In this document: one piece after another, positions 44,745 through 55,379 of the stretch | Numbering within the stretch: position 1 is the first letter of the stretch | Layout of the letters: each line of letters starts with the position of its first letter | Assembly (NCBI GenBank): GCA_016648135.1 | Contig: JADDOH010000293.1 | Location: 1-64,000, forward strand | DNA: 64,000 nucleotides | Source of the DNA: Agrypnia vestita | Lineage: Eukaryota; Arthropoda; Insecta; Trichoptera; Phryganeidae | Direction: 5' to 3' | Made by a program: the position numbers and the translations under genes | Notes under the pieces: model-generated | Databases searched by the model: none | What the model was told of the DNA's origin: nothing | The model's input: only the letters and a program-made list of their open reading frames with translations

Positions 44745-44810
44745 ACCACTAATGAGTTTAAGATGATTACACAACTAGTTTCGACAACTACCGATGTTGT
44801 CATCAACGGG
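44745..44810 (-). ncRNA. Hammerhead-like motif, left arm of palindrome
   Basis: The minus strand has TTGATGA (44800-44806; C3 changed to U), stem II ACAAC-loop-GTTGT, GAAA (44779-44782), self-complementary stem III ACTAGT (44774-44779) and U at the cut. The AGTGGT box is 22 nt on (44745-44750). Stem I pairing is poor and C3 is lost, so activity is unlikely. Confidence 0.55.
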
Positions 44811-44854
44811 TGATGATTTAAACTTTAAGATTTTAAAATTTAAGTTTAAATCAT

Positions 44855-44922
44855 CACCCGTTGATGACAACATCGGTAGTTGTCGAAACTAATTGTGTAA
44901 TCATCTTAAACTCATTAGTGGT
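44855..44922 (+). ncRNA. Hammerhead-like motif, right arm of palindrome
   Basis: A mirror of the left-arm copy, with its core TTGATGA at 44851-44857. The single arm mismatch falls in stem III (ACTAAT here, ACTAGT there). GAAA is at 44885-44888, and AGTGGT is at 44917-44922. Confidence 0.55.
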
Positions 44923-44959
44923 CTTAGACAAGTAATCTATTTATTTATATATAATTATA

Positions 44960-46010
44960 ATGTCATTCCACAAAGTTAACGCCAATTCAATAAATAATAT
45001 ATCATTATTATTATGTTATTATATCGAACTATGTATTATGTAAAATATTATCCACAGACCTTTCAGGTCTCTATCATATTTTTAATTAAAAAAATGTATT
45101 AAATGATAAATTTATCATTAATTATGTAAGATAAATAACAGATGACTACTGAATGCCTAGAACTATTAATATTAATTGTTTATTTGCATATTCGTACATG
45201 ATCGCACTAAAACCCGTATATGCACGATGCTAGAGCAGGCTGAAGACACTTTTAATTGGGATAGTGAGATGAGTTTGAAATAATAATGTGTTGCTGTTTT
45301 ATGTATTTTGTACCTGGTATACTGTTAGTATCGCATTAAAAATAAAACGTAAAATTCTATGATATACATAGGTGGTTTAAAAAAAATAAGGGTTAAAATC
45401 ACTATTATAAGCGAAAAAAATTGCACAAGTCTGCAAACCTGTCAAACTACCAAAATTGATGATTTTCTGTTTTGATTATTTGAACACCTGTTATCGTACG
45501 TATTTTATAAAAAAAAAATATTTTCATTCTAAAAGTTCACCTCTACAAAAAATGATACGCTTGTCGATCATTCATCTTTTCATATCACGGAATTCTTTCT
45601 CTTTAAAAAATCCCTGGCTGTATTTGAAACGCTTGACTGGCATTTTCTACCCGTCATTGTATGTCTCTTAGGTCTTTTATTACACCCTTTGATTCTTAAA
45701 TGACTGATATAGAGAAATGCTTACATCTTTGAGACAGGTTGCCGACTTGCTTTTTTTTGTTTAATTGTGAATACTATGTACGGGAACATGTCGACAGATT
45801 TATCAAATTTCAAAGATTTTTTTTTTCAATTTTTTTATTGTTGCATTGACCTACATTCACCAAATTTACCATACACGTGAATACATTTTTTAATATTTTT
45901 TAGGCGCTCTATTTTTGCGAAAGAAAAAAAGTATTACGTTACTTCACTCTGGCCTGTGCACGTATTTAACGTTGCCGTGATGTGAAAAAATATTCAGAAA
46001 AATTCGTAAC
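44960..46010. other. No gene recognised
   Basis: AT-rich. The family block 'ccacaaagttaacgccaatt' at 44969-44988 is the only recognisable text. Confidence 0.45.
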
Positions 46011-46056
46011 TGAAAACAGATCCATGATAGGGATCTCTATCATGGATCTGTTTTCA
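46011..46056. repeat. Perfect 20-bp hairpin
   Basis: TGAAAACAGATCCATGATAG (46011-46030) and its exact reverse complement (46037-46056) flank a GGATCT loop. It is unassigned. It could be a mini foldback element or the scar of a local inversion during repair. Confidence 0.85.
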
Positions 46057-47321
46057 GGCCCCATTAAATGTTTTTGTACATTCGAGCGATGTGTTTTTGC
46101 AACATATTTTTTTCGTAAAAGAAAAACCTGTACATCTTCACGCAATTTAAATTCCTCTAATGCAAAACGTTTTTTCTGTTTCGACCAATCGCTCGATGGG
46201 ATATTGTAAATTGTTATCTTTTTTTTATGTATGATGAATTTGGGAATTGGCACACACAACGCATAATAATGAACCGTTTTTTAAGTACTCCAATAAAAAT
46301 GTACAAATCTTGGTGTTTAATGGGATACTAAAAACATGATATTGACAAAATGTTCATGTACCCTTATTATGTTTATATTTATATAGTTGTACGAAACTTT
46401 AATCCTATCTCATTATTACTGCAAAATAATAAATTGGTATTAAATTTTTTAATACACAATTTGGTATGATTTGACCGTTTGATTTATAAACATACAGTTC
46501 ATTAAATTGATGATACTTTTGATAATTAAATGGATTTATATATTGTACATGTAAATAATGTTGGTTATATTGGATAATTTGGAAACATTAGAAACATAAT
46601 AAGTAAAGCATGTAATGTAAATAAAAATATTTTAAATAACTAAAAAAATAATTCTATATTTCCAATTATTATGATCATTAATTTGTCTATTCCATATATT
46701 TCATTACATTAAACAGGTAATCGATTTTTTTAAAATTGAATTTTGTAAACTTTATGTTTAAGATAAGTTTTTCATCACCCTGATGTGGGAAATGATATTT
46801 TCCGAAATCAGTTTTGTTTAAATAAGTTAAGTTAACCTTATAAATTTTAATAAGGATAACTAACCATAATATTTTTGGATTAAATGTTAAATATATATGA
46901 ATCATATATAGCAAGTAGGTGCCGAAATATTTAAATCCAAATCGTACCGAATTAAAAGTCTTTCGAACATTGTTAATCTATACCAAATCCTGTCTTAGAG
47001 AATTTCAAATTACAAGTCAAACACAAAATTCACAAAGCGAAGAGAAAATTGTAAGTGCGTACGGTATGCTTACATACGTGAAACAAATGAATATGTTTTT
47101 AATTAATTTTCTCCGGCCTTATGCCAATGTTAAATAGAAGAATAGTTTAATTCTGCAAAAAGAGTGGCTAGCATGAAACTAAATAAAAGCTTTTGGTAAA
47201 ATGGATATAGACGATCACAAAAAATATAACTAGCTTAACGCTTGATAACGGTAGGTAGATCACTCATTAAAGAAGCATCTCTGTAATTAATTTATTGTGA
47301 AATATAAGTTATACGCCAATA
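46057..47321. other. No gene recognised
   Basis: AT-rich. Ends at the TA target dinucleotide (47320-47321) of the mariner. Confidence 0.45.
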
Positions 47322-48605
47322 TTAGGTCCTTACATATGAAATTGGCGTTTAGTATGGGAGGAACATAAAGCCGATTTTTTTTATTATAATATATTTATTT
47401 AATCAAAGTATGAACCATTGCTATCTATGCACTTTTGCCATCTCATAGGTAGTTCATCGATCCCTTTACTAAAAAAACCATTCGGACGGGAATCAATAAA
47501 ATCTTTGAGGCGGTTTGGACTGCCCCATCGGAGTTGAATTTTTTCCTTTGCAAGAAGTTATCGAAATTTCGAAAAAAATGGTAATCTGTTGGGGAAAGGT
47601 CCGGAGAGTACGGTGGATGTCTTAGACATTCCAATTGAAGCTCCTCTAATTTGGTAGCCGTCTGTTGTGCAGTGTGTGGTCTAGCGTTATCATGAAGCAG
47701 CAGTGGCCTAGAGCGATTAACCAGCCTCGGTTGTTTAGCAGCTAGCTTTTCCATCATGGTTTGCAGTTGCTGACAATAGACATCTGCCGTAATCGTCTGG
47801 CCAGATTTAAGAAAGCTGTAGTGAACGACACCAGCACTAGTCCACCAAACGCTCACAAGTAACTTTTTTGGAGTCAATTTTCACTTGGGGCATGGTTTGG
47901 CTGGTTCGGCAGGGTTCAGCCATTGCGATGAGCGCTTCCGATTATCGTACAGGATCCACTTTTCATCACAGGTAATGATTCGATTTAAAATCCCTTCATT
48001 ATTGTGCCGGTTGAGTAATGCAACGCAGCAGTCAACGCGCGTTTGTTGATTTGCTTCACTCAATTCGTGAGGTACCCACCTTTCAAGCTTTTTCACCTTA
48101 CCAATTTGCTTCAAGTGGATTAAAACAGTTTTATCACTAACACCGCAGCCTGCAGCTAACTCGGATGTGGTTTGCGATGGATCCGCTTCCACAATAGCCT
48201 TCAATTCTTCATTATCAACTTTGGTCTCCGGCCGTCCACGGGGCTTGTTCTGCAGGTCGAAATTTCCAGAACGAAAACGTTGGAACCAAAAACGCACTGT
48301 GTTTTCTTTTGCGGCACCGTCGCCATACACATCATTAATCCTTCGAGCCGTTTCTGCAGCACTGGTGCCACGGTGGAACTCGTACTCGTAAATAACGCGA
48401 TATTTCAAGTTTTTCATTTTGCAAACTGAGTGACGCAAAGAAAAAAACAATTGAGGAAAAAACAAATGAATTATAATTTTCAAAACACAAATACATGAGT
48501 AAAAAGCTGTATAAATTTGGATTTGGAATTCCTAACCAAAGAGAAGATATTTGAGATAAAATTTGCCAGTACGGCAAAACGCCAATTTCATATGTAAGGA
48601 CCTAA
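47322..48605 (-). mobile_element. Mariner transposon, full length, 1284 bp
   Basis: Perfect 29-bp terminal inverted repeats (47322-47350 and 48577-48605, beginning TTAGGTCCTTACATATGAAA) are flanked by TA on both sides (47320-47321 and 48606-48607). The element contains a single transposase gene on the minus strand with a DD34D catalytic set. The length and structure are those of a standard mariner. A 5'-truncated relative lies at 6908-7255. Confidence 0.95.
47399..48417 (-). pseudogene. Mariner transposase, one nonsense and one frameshift
   Basis: This gene would encode the enzyme that cuts and pastes the surrounding mariner. I start it at ATG 48415-48417 (MKNLKYRVIYEYEFHRGTSA), because upstream codons are not mariner-like. 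Two helix-turn-helix DNA-binding regions come first (residues about 5-110, including RPRGRPETK-like linker text). The catalytic triad follows: ITCDEKW, LLLHDNARPH and PYSPDLSPTDYHFF, with 34 residues between the last two aspartates (DD34D). Two lesions break it. A TGA lies at 47881-47883, where relatives have arginine (CGA to TGA would explain it). A single-base loss lies near 47506, after AVQTA. Beyond the frameshift the normal end (MRWQKCIDSNGSYFD) can still be read to a stop at 47399-47401. Confidence 0.9.
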
Positions 48606-48607
48606 TA

Positions 48608-49017
48608 TTTTCATGAATTTTTTTCATTTTTCGAAGCTTGGCGTGGCAAAATTTAGAAGCATATAGATATTTGCTGGTTTGTAGTACAAACAATCGACCG
48701 AGGGAAAGTTTGGTGTGGAAATTGAAAACTTTGAGCTGTGGCGTCTGTAGACTAAAAATTATCTGTGTTCCGACAATATTTACTTTAAAGTTGCTTATTT
48801 TTAGTTGCTTTAGTAAATAGTTTCCACTATCTACCAGAGGCGGTACAAATTTGTTTTACAAAATGTCGACGAAAAATACGATCTACCATCTCAAATTATT
48901 AGATAGCATGATGGTAAAATGTCGCTTAGAAAGCGATGGTATGATGGTACTTACCTTTGTACAGATTCATCTAAGATTTTGACAAAACAATTCATATGGT
49001 AACTCATCATCGTAACG
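48608..49017. other. No gene recognised
   Basis: AT-rich. Ends at the target duplication of the hAT element. Confidence 0.45.
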
Positions 49018-49025
49018 GTTATAAT

Positions 49026-50080
49026 TAGGGATGGGTCGTCCACGTCCGTCCATCGACGAGACGATCAACTAGTTGAATTCGTCAACTAGTTGATCTATTT
49101 TCAACTTTATAGATAAAAAAATAAATCTATTATAATTTTGTTTACACCACTTTTTATTGATTTTTTACATGTTTCGGGAACAATGTTCCTTTTCTTAGAT
49201 TGAGCTTTAAACTAAAGTTGACAAATAATACAGATATATTTATTTATTAATAATGTCAAAGCCTGACTTTGAAAGATTTATTCTTCAATAAATTTCTAGA
49301 TAACATCTCAAATGTAAAGTATTTTTAAATTATGTATTTATTTATAAATTTATAAATAATAAATAAATGTAAAGGTTTTTATCATTTTATTTAACTTGTA
49401 TTGAAACGAATGAATTTTTCGTAATCGATTTGAGTTAGTGTAGTGATAGACCAACGTTTTCCAAAAAATAAGTCAGATATATTGAAAAAATTCAAACTTT
49501 AATGTCGCATATCTCCATAACTATTGATATTAGGTCATGATAGCTTTCGACTCATAATCAAGGCAGGAATATAGTCCTGCGAGGTTATTAATGTTTTCTA
49601 TATAACCCTGTACACATGTAATGATATGTACCTAATATATTTTTTTATACACACATTACTGCTTTGTACTTATTTATATTTTAAATTTTTATACTCATAT
49701 TTTAATGCTTATACCCAATACTTTCACTGCTTTTATATGTAGTTTATATTTATATTTTACTGCTTACACCTGATATTGTTGTGTATACCTACTTCTTTCT
49801 TTATTATATATAGAAAGAAGTACATATATAAAACAATATGTAAAAGCCTATAATATGCGTAAACAAATAAATAATAAAATATTTATTTTTACATATAAGC
49901 GCAAGTAGCGGTTTTACTTTCCCCGAAACTATATTCCTTCGAACTTCTTTAAATTTTAAAAATTAACATAATAAAAATAGCCAACGATAGTCCGCGTAAC
50001 GAAGTTGATGCGTCAACAAGTTGACGAATTCAACTAGTTGATCGTCTCGTCGATGGACGGACGTGGACGACCCATCCCTA
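49026..50080. mobile_element. Non-autonomous hAT element, 1055 bp
   Basis: Terminal inverted repeats of at least 62 bp start TAGGGATGGGTCGTCCACGT at both ends and run through GACGAGACGATCAACTAGTT. They are flanked by perfect 8-bp duplications GTTATAAT (49018-49025 and 50081-50088). This is the hAT signature. The interior is AT-rich with no transposase, but it carries a hammerhead relic (49146-49200) and a reversed copy of motif R3 (49500-49570). The long, nearly perfect arms and intact duplication suggest a recent insertion. Confidence 0.9.
49146..49200 (-). ncRNA. Hammerhead relic inside hAT
   Basis: The minus strand has a damaged core (CTAAGAA for CUGAUGA), stem II GGAAC-ATT-GTTCC, GAAA (49172-49175), the perfect stem III ACATGT (49167-49172), A at the cut and AGTGGT 14 nt on (49146-49151). 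Stems and box match the intact copy at 25244 closely, but the catalytic core is lost. Confidence 0.55.
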
Positions 50081-50088
50081 GTTATAAT

Positions 50089-50242
50089 ATATGTTTTCAA
50101 CTAATTATTAACTAATTACTATCTCTGTAAATAAAAAGATGACTTTTTATTCTTAAAACTCCCACCAACATCCAGACTGGCAATCGATGACAAGACGATT
50201 CAATTTAAATATCTAGACGTAGATCTGTAAGCCACCATAACG
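50089..50242. other. No gene recognised
   Basis: A short spacer between the hAT element and SINE B; no feature is seen. Confidence 0.4.
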
Positions 50243-50440
50243 CGGCCCTCGTATCCCAGTGGGTATGACGCTGGCCTCTCACACCGAGGGTTCCGAGTTC
50301 GATTCCCGGTGAGGTCACAATTAATCCATGTGATTTATTCAAGCCTGGGTGTTTTGTGTTGTATTTTGCTTCTGTAATTGGGCCTCTTGGCCTGTTGAAG
50401 CGTAAATAAATAATAAAAAAAAATAATAAAAAATAAAATA
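50243..50440 (+). repeat. SINE family B, full-length copy
   Basis: A second tRNA-derived SINE family. The A-box region is 'gtatcccagtgggtatgacg' and the B box GTTCGATTCC is at 50297-50306. The body holds 'gaggtcacaattaatccatg', 'tattcaagcctgggtgtttt' and 'gggcctcttggcctgttgaa', and the A/T-rich tail is made of TAAA/TAATAAAA. A shorter copy is at 52224-52365. Confidence 0.85.
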
Positions 50441-50834
50441 ACCTCCAAAGTGATGTTTCTAAACCTGCTGTCATGAGAAGGTATTTTTAAAAATATAATT
50501 GTATGTCAGATTGCCCCATTTATCGTGCAATTTACGAGGTGAATACCTTATATGGAATCGATCTTCTGTCTGATGTTTTAAATGACGTCGTTAAAGGCGT
50601 CAATATGATCGCTCAGTTCATTTAAAAGACGCACAATACCCGTTATGTTGTACCTTTTCATTTCTGAATTTTGGGACATAGAATAATGCATGAACTCTAT
50701 TATCCAAAATTCATGTAATATAGCATGTTCAGGAATATGGAAGAATGAATCAACTTGGTTGTGATTTTATTCATATTTAAAGCATTAACTTTGTGGTTAG
50801 ACATTATAACAGAACGTTAGTTTACTTAGTAAAA
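50441..50834. other. No gene; family block before hammerhead
   Basis: AT-rich. The block 'agcattaactttgtggttag' (50781-50800) is part of the hammerhead-associated family text also seen at 43090 and 25192. Confidence 0.5.
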
Positions 50835-50893
50835 ACCACAGTCAGATTTAAGGTCTACCGGTTTCGAGATGTACCCGTCTCTTCGTCAGGACC
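50835..50893 (-). ncRNA. Hammerhead ribozyme, type I, apparently intact
   Basis: The minus strand has stem I GGTC (50890-50893) with GACC (50852-50855), core CTGACGA (50883-50889), stem II GAGA/TCTC with an 8-nt loop, GAAA (50862-50865), the perfect self-complementary stem III ACCGGT (50857-50862) and A at the cleavage position (50856). The downstream box reads TGTGGT here (50835-50840), 15 nt past the cut. All core bases are present. Text beyond stem I ('ttgtgtagtgtt') resembles the arms of the inverted pair at 43.1-43.6 kb. Confidence 0.75.
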
Positions 50894-51250
50894 AACACTA
50901 CACAACTATATTCACAACACTATACACCCCAACAATAGTATTGTTAAACTTTCACCAATATTGATCACATGCATGTTAATCTTGTCATAGACAAACATGC
51001 ACTGATTAGCCTACTAAACATTCAGGAATCTAACGGGAGAGAGTGAGGGGAGGCGGGGTCTAAAGTGGGTGTTACAAAATTTTTTGTGAAAGTTAAATTA
51101 AACAAAGGGCTATATTATTTTCCATATAGATTGTTTTAGATAGCTATAATATCTTATTGTTTTAATTTTAGCACTATTTTCTTGTACCTAATGAGGCCCG
51201 TCTTCAATATATGTACATACATATAATATTTTATAACTGATAATTATTTG
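50894..51250. other. Remainder of the hammerhead-associated unit, then AT-rich
   Basis: The segment 50894-51110 includes a purine-rich 'ggagagagtgaggggaggcg' stretch resembling, in opposite orientation, the centre of the 43.1-43.6 kb inverted repeat. It is probably part of the same retroelement family. Confidence 0.45.
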
Positions 51251-51254
51251 TGTA

Positions 51255-51360
51255 ATACATACAGGTGTAACAGCAAGTCCACAATACTTTATAGATGGAT
51301 TTCTGCCTTGATTATGATTATGATTAACCATGACCTAATATCAATAGTTATAACCTATAT
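51255..51360 (+). repeat. Dispersed motif R3
   Basis: Text such as 'atggatttctgccttgatta' and 'ccatgacctaatatcaatag' matches 39500-39620 and the reverse of 49500-49570. It is an unclassified short repeat. Confidence 0.5.
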
Positions 51361-51884
51361 TTTAATAAGTAGTATTATCGTTTGTATGGTGAGTAAATAT
51401 TTATATATCTTTCAGCAGAAAACAGCGAATTTTCTTGACTTACTCATTTTGCGATACAATACACGCACCATAGTCCATAAAGTCACACAACCTCTGGATA
51501 AAACTTTTTCGGTAAAAGCAAAGAGATGATCGTACACGAAAGCCGATGAGAGATTTTCCAAACAATACAGACGACAACATCTTGTGAGTTCAAAGTTTCC
51601 TTTGGATGATGTCTTTACCTTTTATCGTCCGACCAACTTTTACCCCTCGTATCAAGTGGCAGGGTGCGATTTTGTCGTCTCACGTGACTGAAAACCCCCC
51701 ACAAAGGTTTAAAGCTTTGGATTAAATTTAATAAATACAACGGAACGTGAATTTAGTATGTGCTCTTTTAAGAAAATCAAAGAATAGCTCTCGAAATTTG
51801 CCAATAAATTATAAAGTTATTATTTCTCTCCTTAAAGTACTTTTGGTGAAATCGTTTGCTTACTTACTTATTTATCATCATGAC
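51361..51884. other. No gene recognised
   Basis: AT-rich with no recognisable frames. Confidence 0.4.
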
Positions 51885-52720
51885 GTGGGTTTAAGAAGAG
51901 AGGATAGAGCACCACAACTTTCTGTCCTGATGTAAAACTCTCGTCTCATCCACATTCATACACCTTCGCATGCAAGCTCGACGGTTCTTGAGGTTTCTAA
52001 CGGGACCATCTTCCAGTATCTGCTTAAATCTGGTTAATCTGGTTGTGTCACGTCTTCCGCGGTCACCGTCTCTTTCTGGCACCATCTAACACGGATAACA
52101 CTAGCGTTATATATCTTTTTTACCATTCTTTCCTCATTCATTCGCCTAACATGCCCAAACCACCTGAGCGACCCTTTTTTAATTCTATTAATTATGCTAA
52201 GATCATTCCTCGAAGACTGCGGAGGCCCTCGTAGCTCAGTGGGCATGACTCTAGCTTTTCACACCGAAGTCACAATTGATCCGTGTGATTAACTCAAGCC
52301 TGGGTATATAGTGATGTTTTTCGCTTCTCTTATTTAGATTCTTGGTCCGTTGAAGCGTAAAAAAATTAATTTTATCTTCATTCTTTACTCTATCATAAAA
52401 GCACACATACGTCTGAGGGATATCATTTCTACTGCATCAGTGTACTTTATTTCCTCTTGTGCCAGCGCCAGGATTCGCTTCCATACATCAGTCATGGTAC
52501 CAGAATTCCATTATGTGCCGCTAGGCTTGCCTCGGTAGACATATTTATATTATAAATTTTTGCGTTCAAAGCACCGATCACCCTATTTCTCGTAGTCACT
52601 TTCCTCTCGATATCTTCCTCAACCTACCCTCTGCTATCAAAAATACTTCCCAAGAACACAAAATCTACTTGTTCCAAACACTCATTGTCTACTTGCTCGC
52701 TTGCGTGATGCGCTTGGTAG
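51885..52720 (-). pseudogene. LINE ORF2 C-terminal fragment split by a SINE
   Basis: Read on the minus strand from 52720: EQVDFVFLGS-like residues, IERKVTTRNRVIGALNAKIY-like residues, then DAVEMISLRRMCAFMIE. SINE B interrupts (52224-52365). After it come GSLRWFGHVRRMNEERMVKK, IYNAS and, after a frameshift, NLKNRRACMRRCMNVDETR. The boxes (D/N)AVEM-x-SLR-x-MCG, LRWFGHVxRMNE and NRRACM-x-x-x-MNVDE are the C-terminal order of a common insect LINE (Jockey/RTE-related). It is the same family as 29250-29725. It is dead. Confidence 0.75.
52224..52365 (+). repeat. SINE family B copy lacking the B box
   Basis: The A-box region 'gtagctcagtgggcatgact' is intact, but about 22-25 bp holding the B box are missing (CACCGA joins directly to AGTCACAATT). 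The body and the 'ccgttgaagcgtaaaaaaat' end remain. It is inserted in the LINE fragment. Confidence 0.8.
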
Positions 52721-52845
52721 TATAGTGGTATATATACTTTTCCACAGGTCCAGTTGTTGAGTAATTCAAGCAACATTCTAGATTACCAAGTGAGTCCTAT
52801 TTTTCACAGCACAGGTTTAGCTTTGAATATAATAAGAACTAGTCA
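52710..52845 (+). repeat. Degenerate SINE family A copy
   Basis: The head 'cttggtagtatagtggtata' resembles an A box. A degenerate B-box region is followed by 'accaagtgagtcctattttt', 'cacagcacaggtttagcttt' and 'aatataataagaact'. Confidence 0.5.
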
Positions 52846-52849
52846 TACA

Positions 52850-55035
52850 CGAAAAATCACGAGACAATAATTGCAGGATTTTTATGATGGCAATTCATGA
52901 ATAGAAAATCCTTTGTCTTTTTTAATTGACCTTATTAGGTTATCCTAAAACTATATATAATAAAGTATAATGATAATATAAAAATATCAAGACCGTGTAA
53001 TTTCGAACCTTGCATGTTGCTTGAGCCACTCGCTGATTACTTGTTAAATTCTGATTATACAAAGTCTTAATTCCAGCAAGTTACGGACATTATAGACTGA
53101 CAGGCAGATGGACAAACACACTGTTGGCGCATGGCATTGTTTTCCTTTACCTGATTTCCTATTAATTCCATTCCAATATATCGTTCCTATAAAAATTACT
53201 TACCTACCTACCTAAAATGTTGGACGAACGTAATACCTACCAGCCGCGAGCATAATCGCACCTCGCGACAGCTGTGCGCGTCAGTTGAATTTTGGAATCC
53301 TCGCCGTGCGAATCAATATTGCAAATAGCAATTATTTAACTTGATCGACCCAAGTTAACGACGGAAAAATACCGTGTATGTTTTAAAACTCAAAACGACG
53401 CAGAGATCGCCGTAGAAAACTAACAAAACGCAAGATTGGGAGACGTTCCTCCAGTGAACCAGCCTAGAAATAGAGCGCACGAGAAGAAGTCGGAAGTGTT
53501 GAGGTAGGTCCGTGCATTTTTCCTCTCGCATCCAAACTAAAATTCCTTTTTGTGTTCCGCCATCGTCACGTGCCATGCAAGTCCGCGTACATAGACCGAC
53601 AGTGAAATTGTTATATTTTGATGTGACAGGAATCTGTAGCCTAAAGCGCCGATTACTAACTAGATCACTAGGAGATTGTCTTACCACTAGACCGATAATT
53701 TACTCGGTACCTATACAACATGCATGCGGCAATGAGTCAGTTCTTTTCATACTAAATTCTGTACTTTACCTTTTACCCGCTCTCAAGACGAATCTTCCAG
53801 ATATGTGCGCCGTAATAATAATTTTTTATTTTCATCTAAATGATGTGGGTAATAGAATATGAATTATATCTAGATAAAACATTGTTGAAATACGATATTA
53901 CTTGCAAATAATGCCTAGTGGTAAAAATAACGGATGTTTACAATAACCAATTCGTCTAAATAGATTTTCATTATCAGTTTGGATACAAGTACATTCGTTA
54001 TCAAAGCTAAAATCATTTGGCGATTCAAAAGTCTGCAACGTTATGGAATTTAAATGGAACATTTAGTGACCGTCGATTGACTGATAAGTGATGGCAAAAG
54101 CAGTCATAGAATAGTGAAGTTTGAGTCAGTGAATTGTATTTTAAATTAAATCACAAATCGGAAGTATACTTCCCATTCATTAAAATTGAAAAGCCTCAAA
54201 ATAACCGTATGAAACTATGAGGGCACCACTGCGTAATGAACTTGTACAATTTTATTGTGTACCGGATTTTCACAGGCACTTTTTATCAATTTAGTGTTTT
54301 GAAGCGTGCTGTATGTAACATGTATCAATTATAAAATAGTAATTAATATTTTGTTAATATATTCATTGTGCAGTTTTTAACTGAACTAGCGGGTATTTTT
54401 ACAATTACGTTCTCATCAATATTCAATTTCCCTTGTAAAATCACAGTGTACACTCTTTTTGAAACTAAAATTGAATGAGTACAATTAGGAATCCTGTAGT
54501 TATGTGTTAACATCACGTTGTGCATGTTATGTGAACAGTTAAATGCAAAGATTTCGATGTCGGCTGAAATTTCGATGTAGAAACTGATAGACGTTTAAAA
54601 ACAATCAGTGTAATTTATACAGTTACAAAGTTTTTTAGTTTTCTCAAATAAGTAATATCCAACCACAAAGTTAACGCTATAAACATAAAAAAATAAATAA
54701 AAATAGTGGATATGTTTTCAAATATTTTTCTAAGGTTACTAGGTTGTTTTTGCTTTTCTGCAGCGACATATATCTCTAGTAGTAGTCTAACAAACAAATT
54801 ATGACCCTCTTCCCAGGAAACTAACAAATGAATTCTATGAAACAAAGCCCCAGGGCGTATTTGGTGGTATAGGTACTATTAATTTGAAATTTCTCTATGC
54901 TAAAACACGATTATTTATAAATTCATTTGAATTAAAAGTTTATTCAATAAGAAGTTTGCTACAAAAAACTTGCTATAATCCGTCAAAAATGACTTACTTT
55001 TACTGTTTATTGAGAAGAGCGTAATCTAGCGTAGC
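52850..55035. other. No gene assigned; GC-richer patches
   Basis: A patch at 53230-53320 is CpG-rich ('cgcacctcgcgacagctgtg'). Two overlapping open frames at 53355-53862 run on opposite strands with no domain I recognise. The minus-strand text at 53660-53697 has an A-box-like 'cggtctagtggtaagacaat', possibly a SINE head. The rest is AT-rich. Confidence 0.35.
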
Positions 55036-55039
55036 GTAG

Positions 55040-55335
55040 CGTCTTAGTGACTTTGACTTTGTTACGTATAGAATTATGCATGTTTTTGCTCTTTATACCT
55101 CATTATTATTTGCGCCATCTGGTAGCGTTAGTGATGGGCATTATTACATACAGAATTATGTTTTTTATTTTTGTTTTTATACCTTATTATTTTAAAACTC
55201 ATCATTATTTGCGCTATCTGGTAGCGTTAGTGACGTACACTGTTTCATAGAGAATTAAGTATTTTTGCTTTTTGTGCATCTTTATTATTTAATACTTCAT
55301 CATTATTATTAGCGCTATTTGATGGTTAGATAGAT
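55040..55335 (+). repeat. Three diverged tandem copies of a ~100-bp repeat
   Basis: Each unit runs roughly 'gagaattatg..tttttgct', 'tataccttattattt', 'atttgcgctatctggtagcg', 'ttagtgac'. A similar array in opposite orientation is at 61340-61560, and a single unit occurs near 57385-57460. Confidence 0.65.
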
Positions 55336-55379
55336 AGTTGTGGAAGATTTTGTCCGATTACGTGGTGAAGGGTATGCTA

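Larger units (their letters stand above)
44713..44954. repeat. 242-bp palindrome with two opposed hammerheads
   Basis: Arms 44713-44825 and 44842-44954 (113 bp each) are reverse complements with one mismatch that I can find, around a 16-nt centre. Each arm carries an AGTGGT box, the stem III and GAAA of a hammerhead, stem II (ACAAC/GTTGT) and a TTGATGA core. The near-identity of the arms points to a recent event or to gene conversion. The right arm runs on towards the family's 'ccacaaagttaacgc' block at 44969-44983. Confidence 0.95.

Noticed and set aside
45966..46259. 97-codon minus-strand frame and 75-codon plus-strand frame
   Set aside because: Both run through the perfect hairpin, which explains the shared peptide text; no independent evidence of coding.
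50243..50320. tRNA gene (A and B boxes)
   Set aside because: Same reasoning: repeated in the window, followed by a SINE tail.
53355..53862. Two overlapping open frames of 110-116 codons on opposite strands
   Set aside because: Mutual shadows in a GC-richer patch; neither resembles a known protein and part may be a SINE head.
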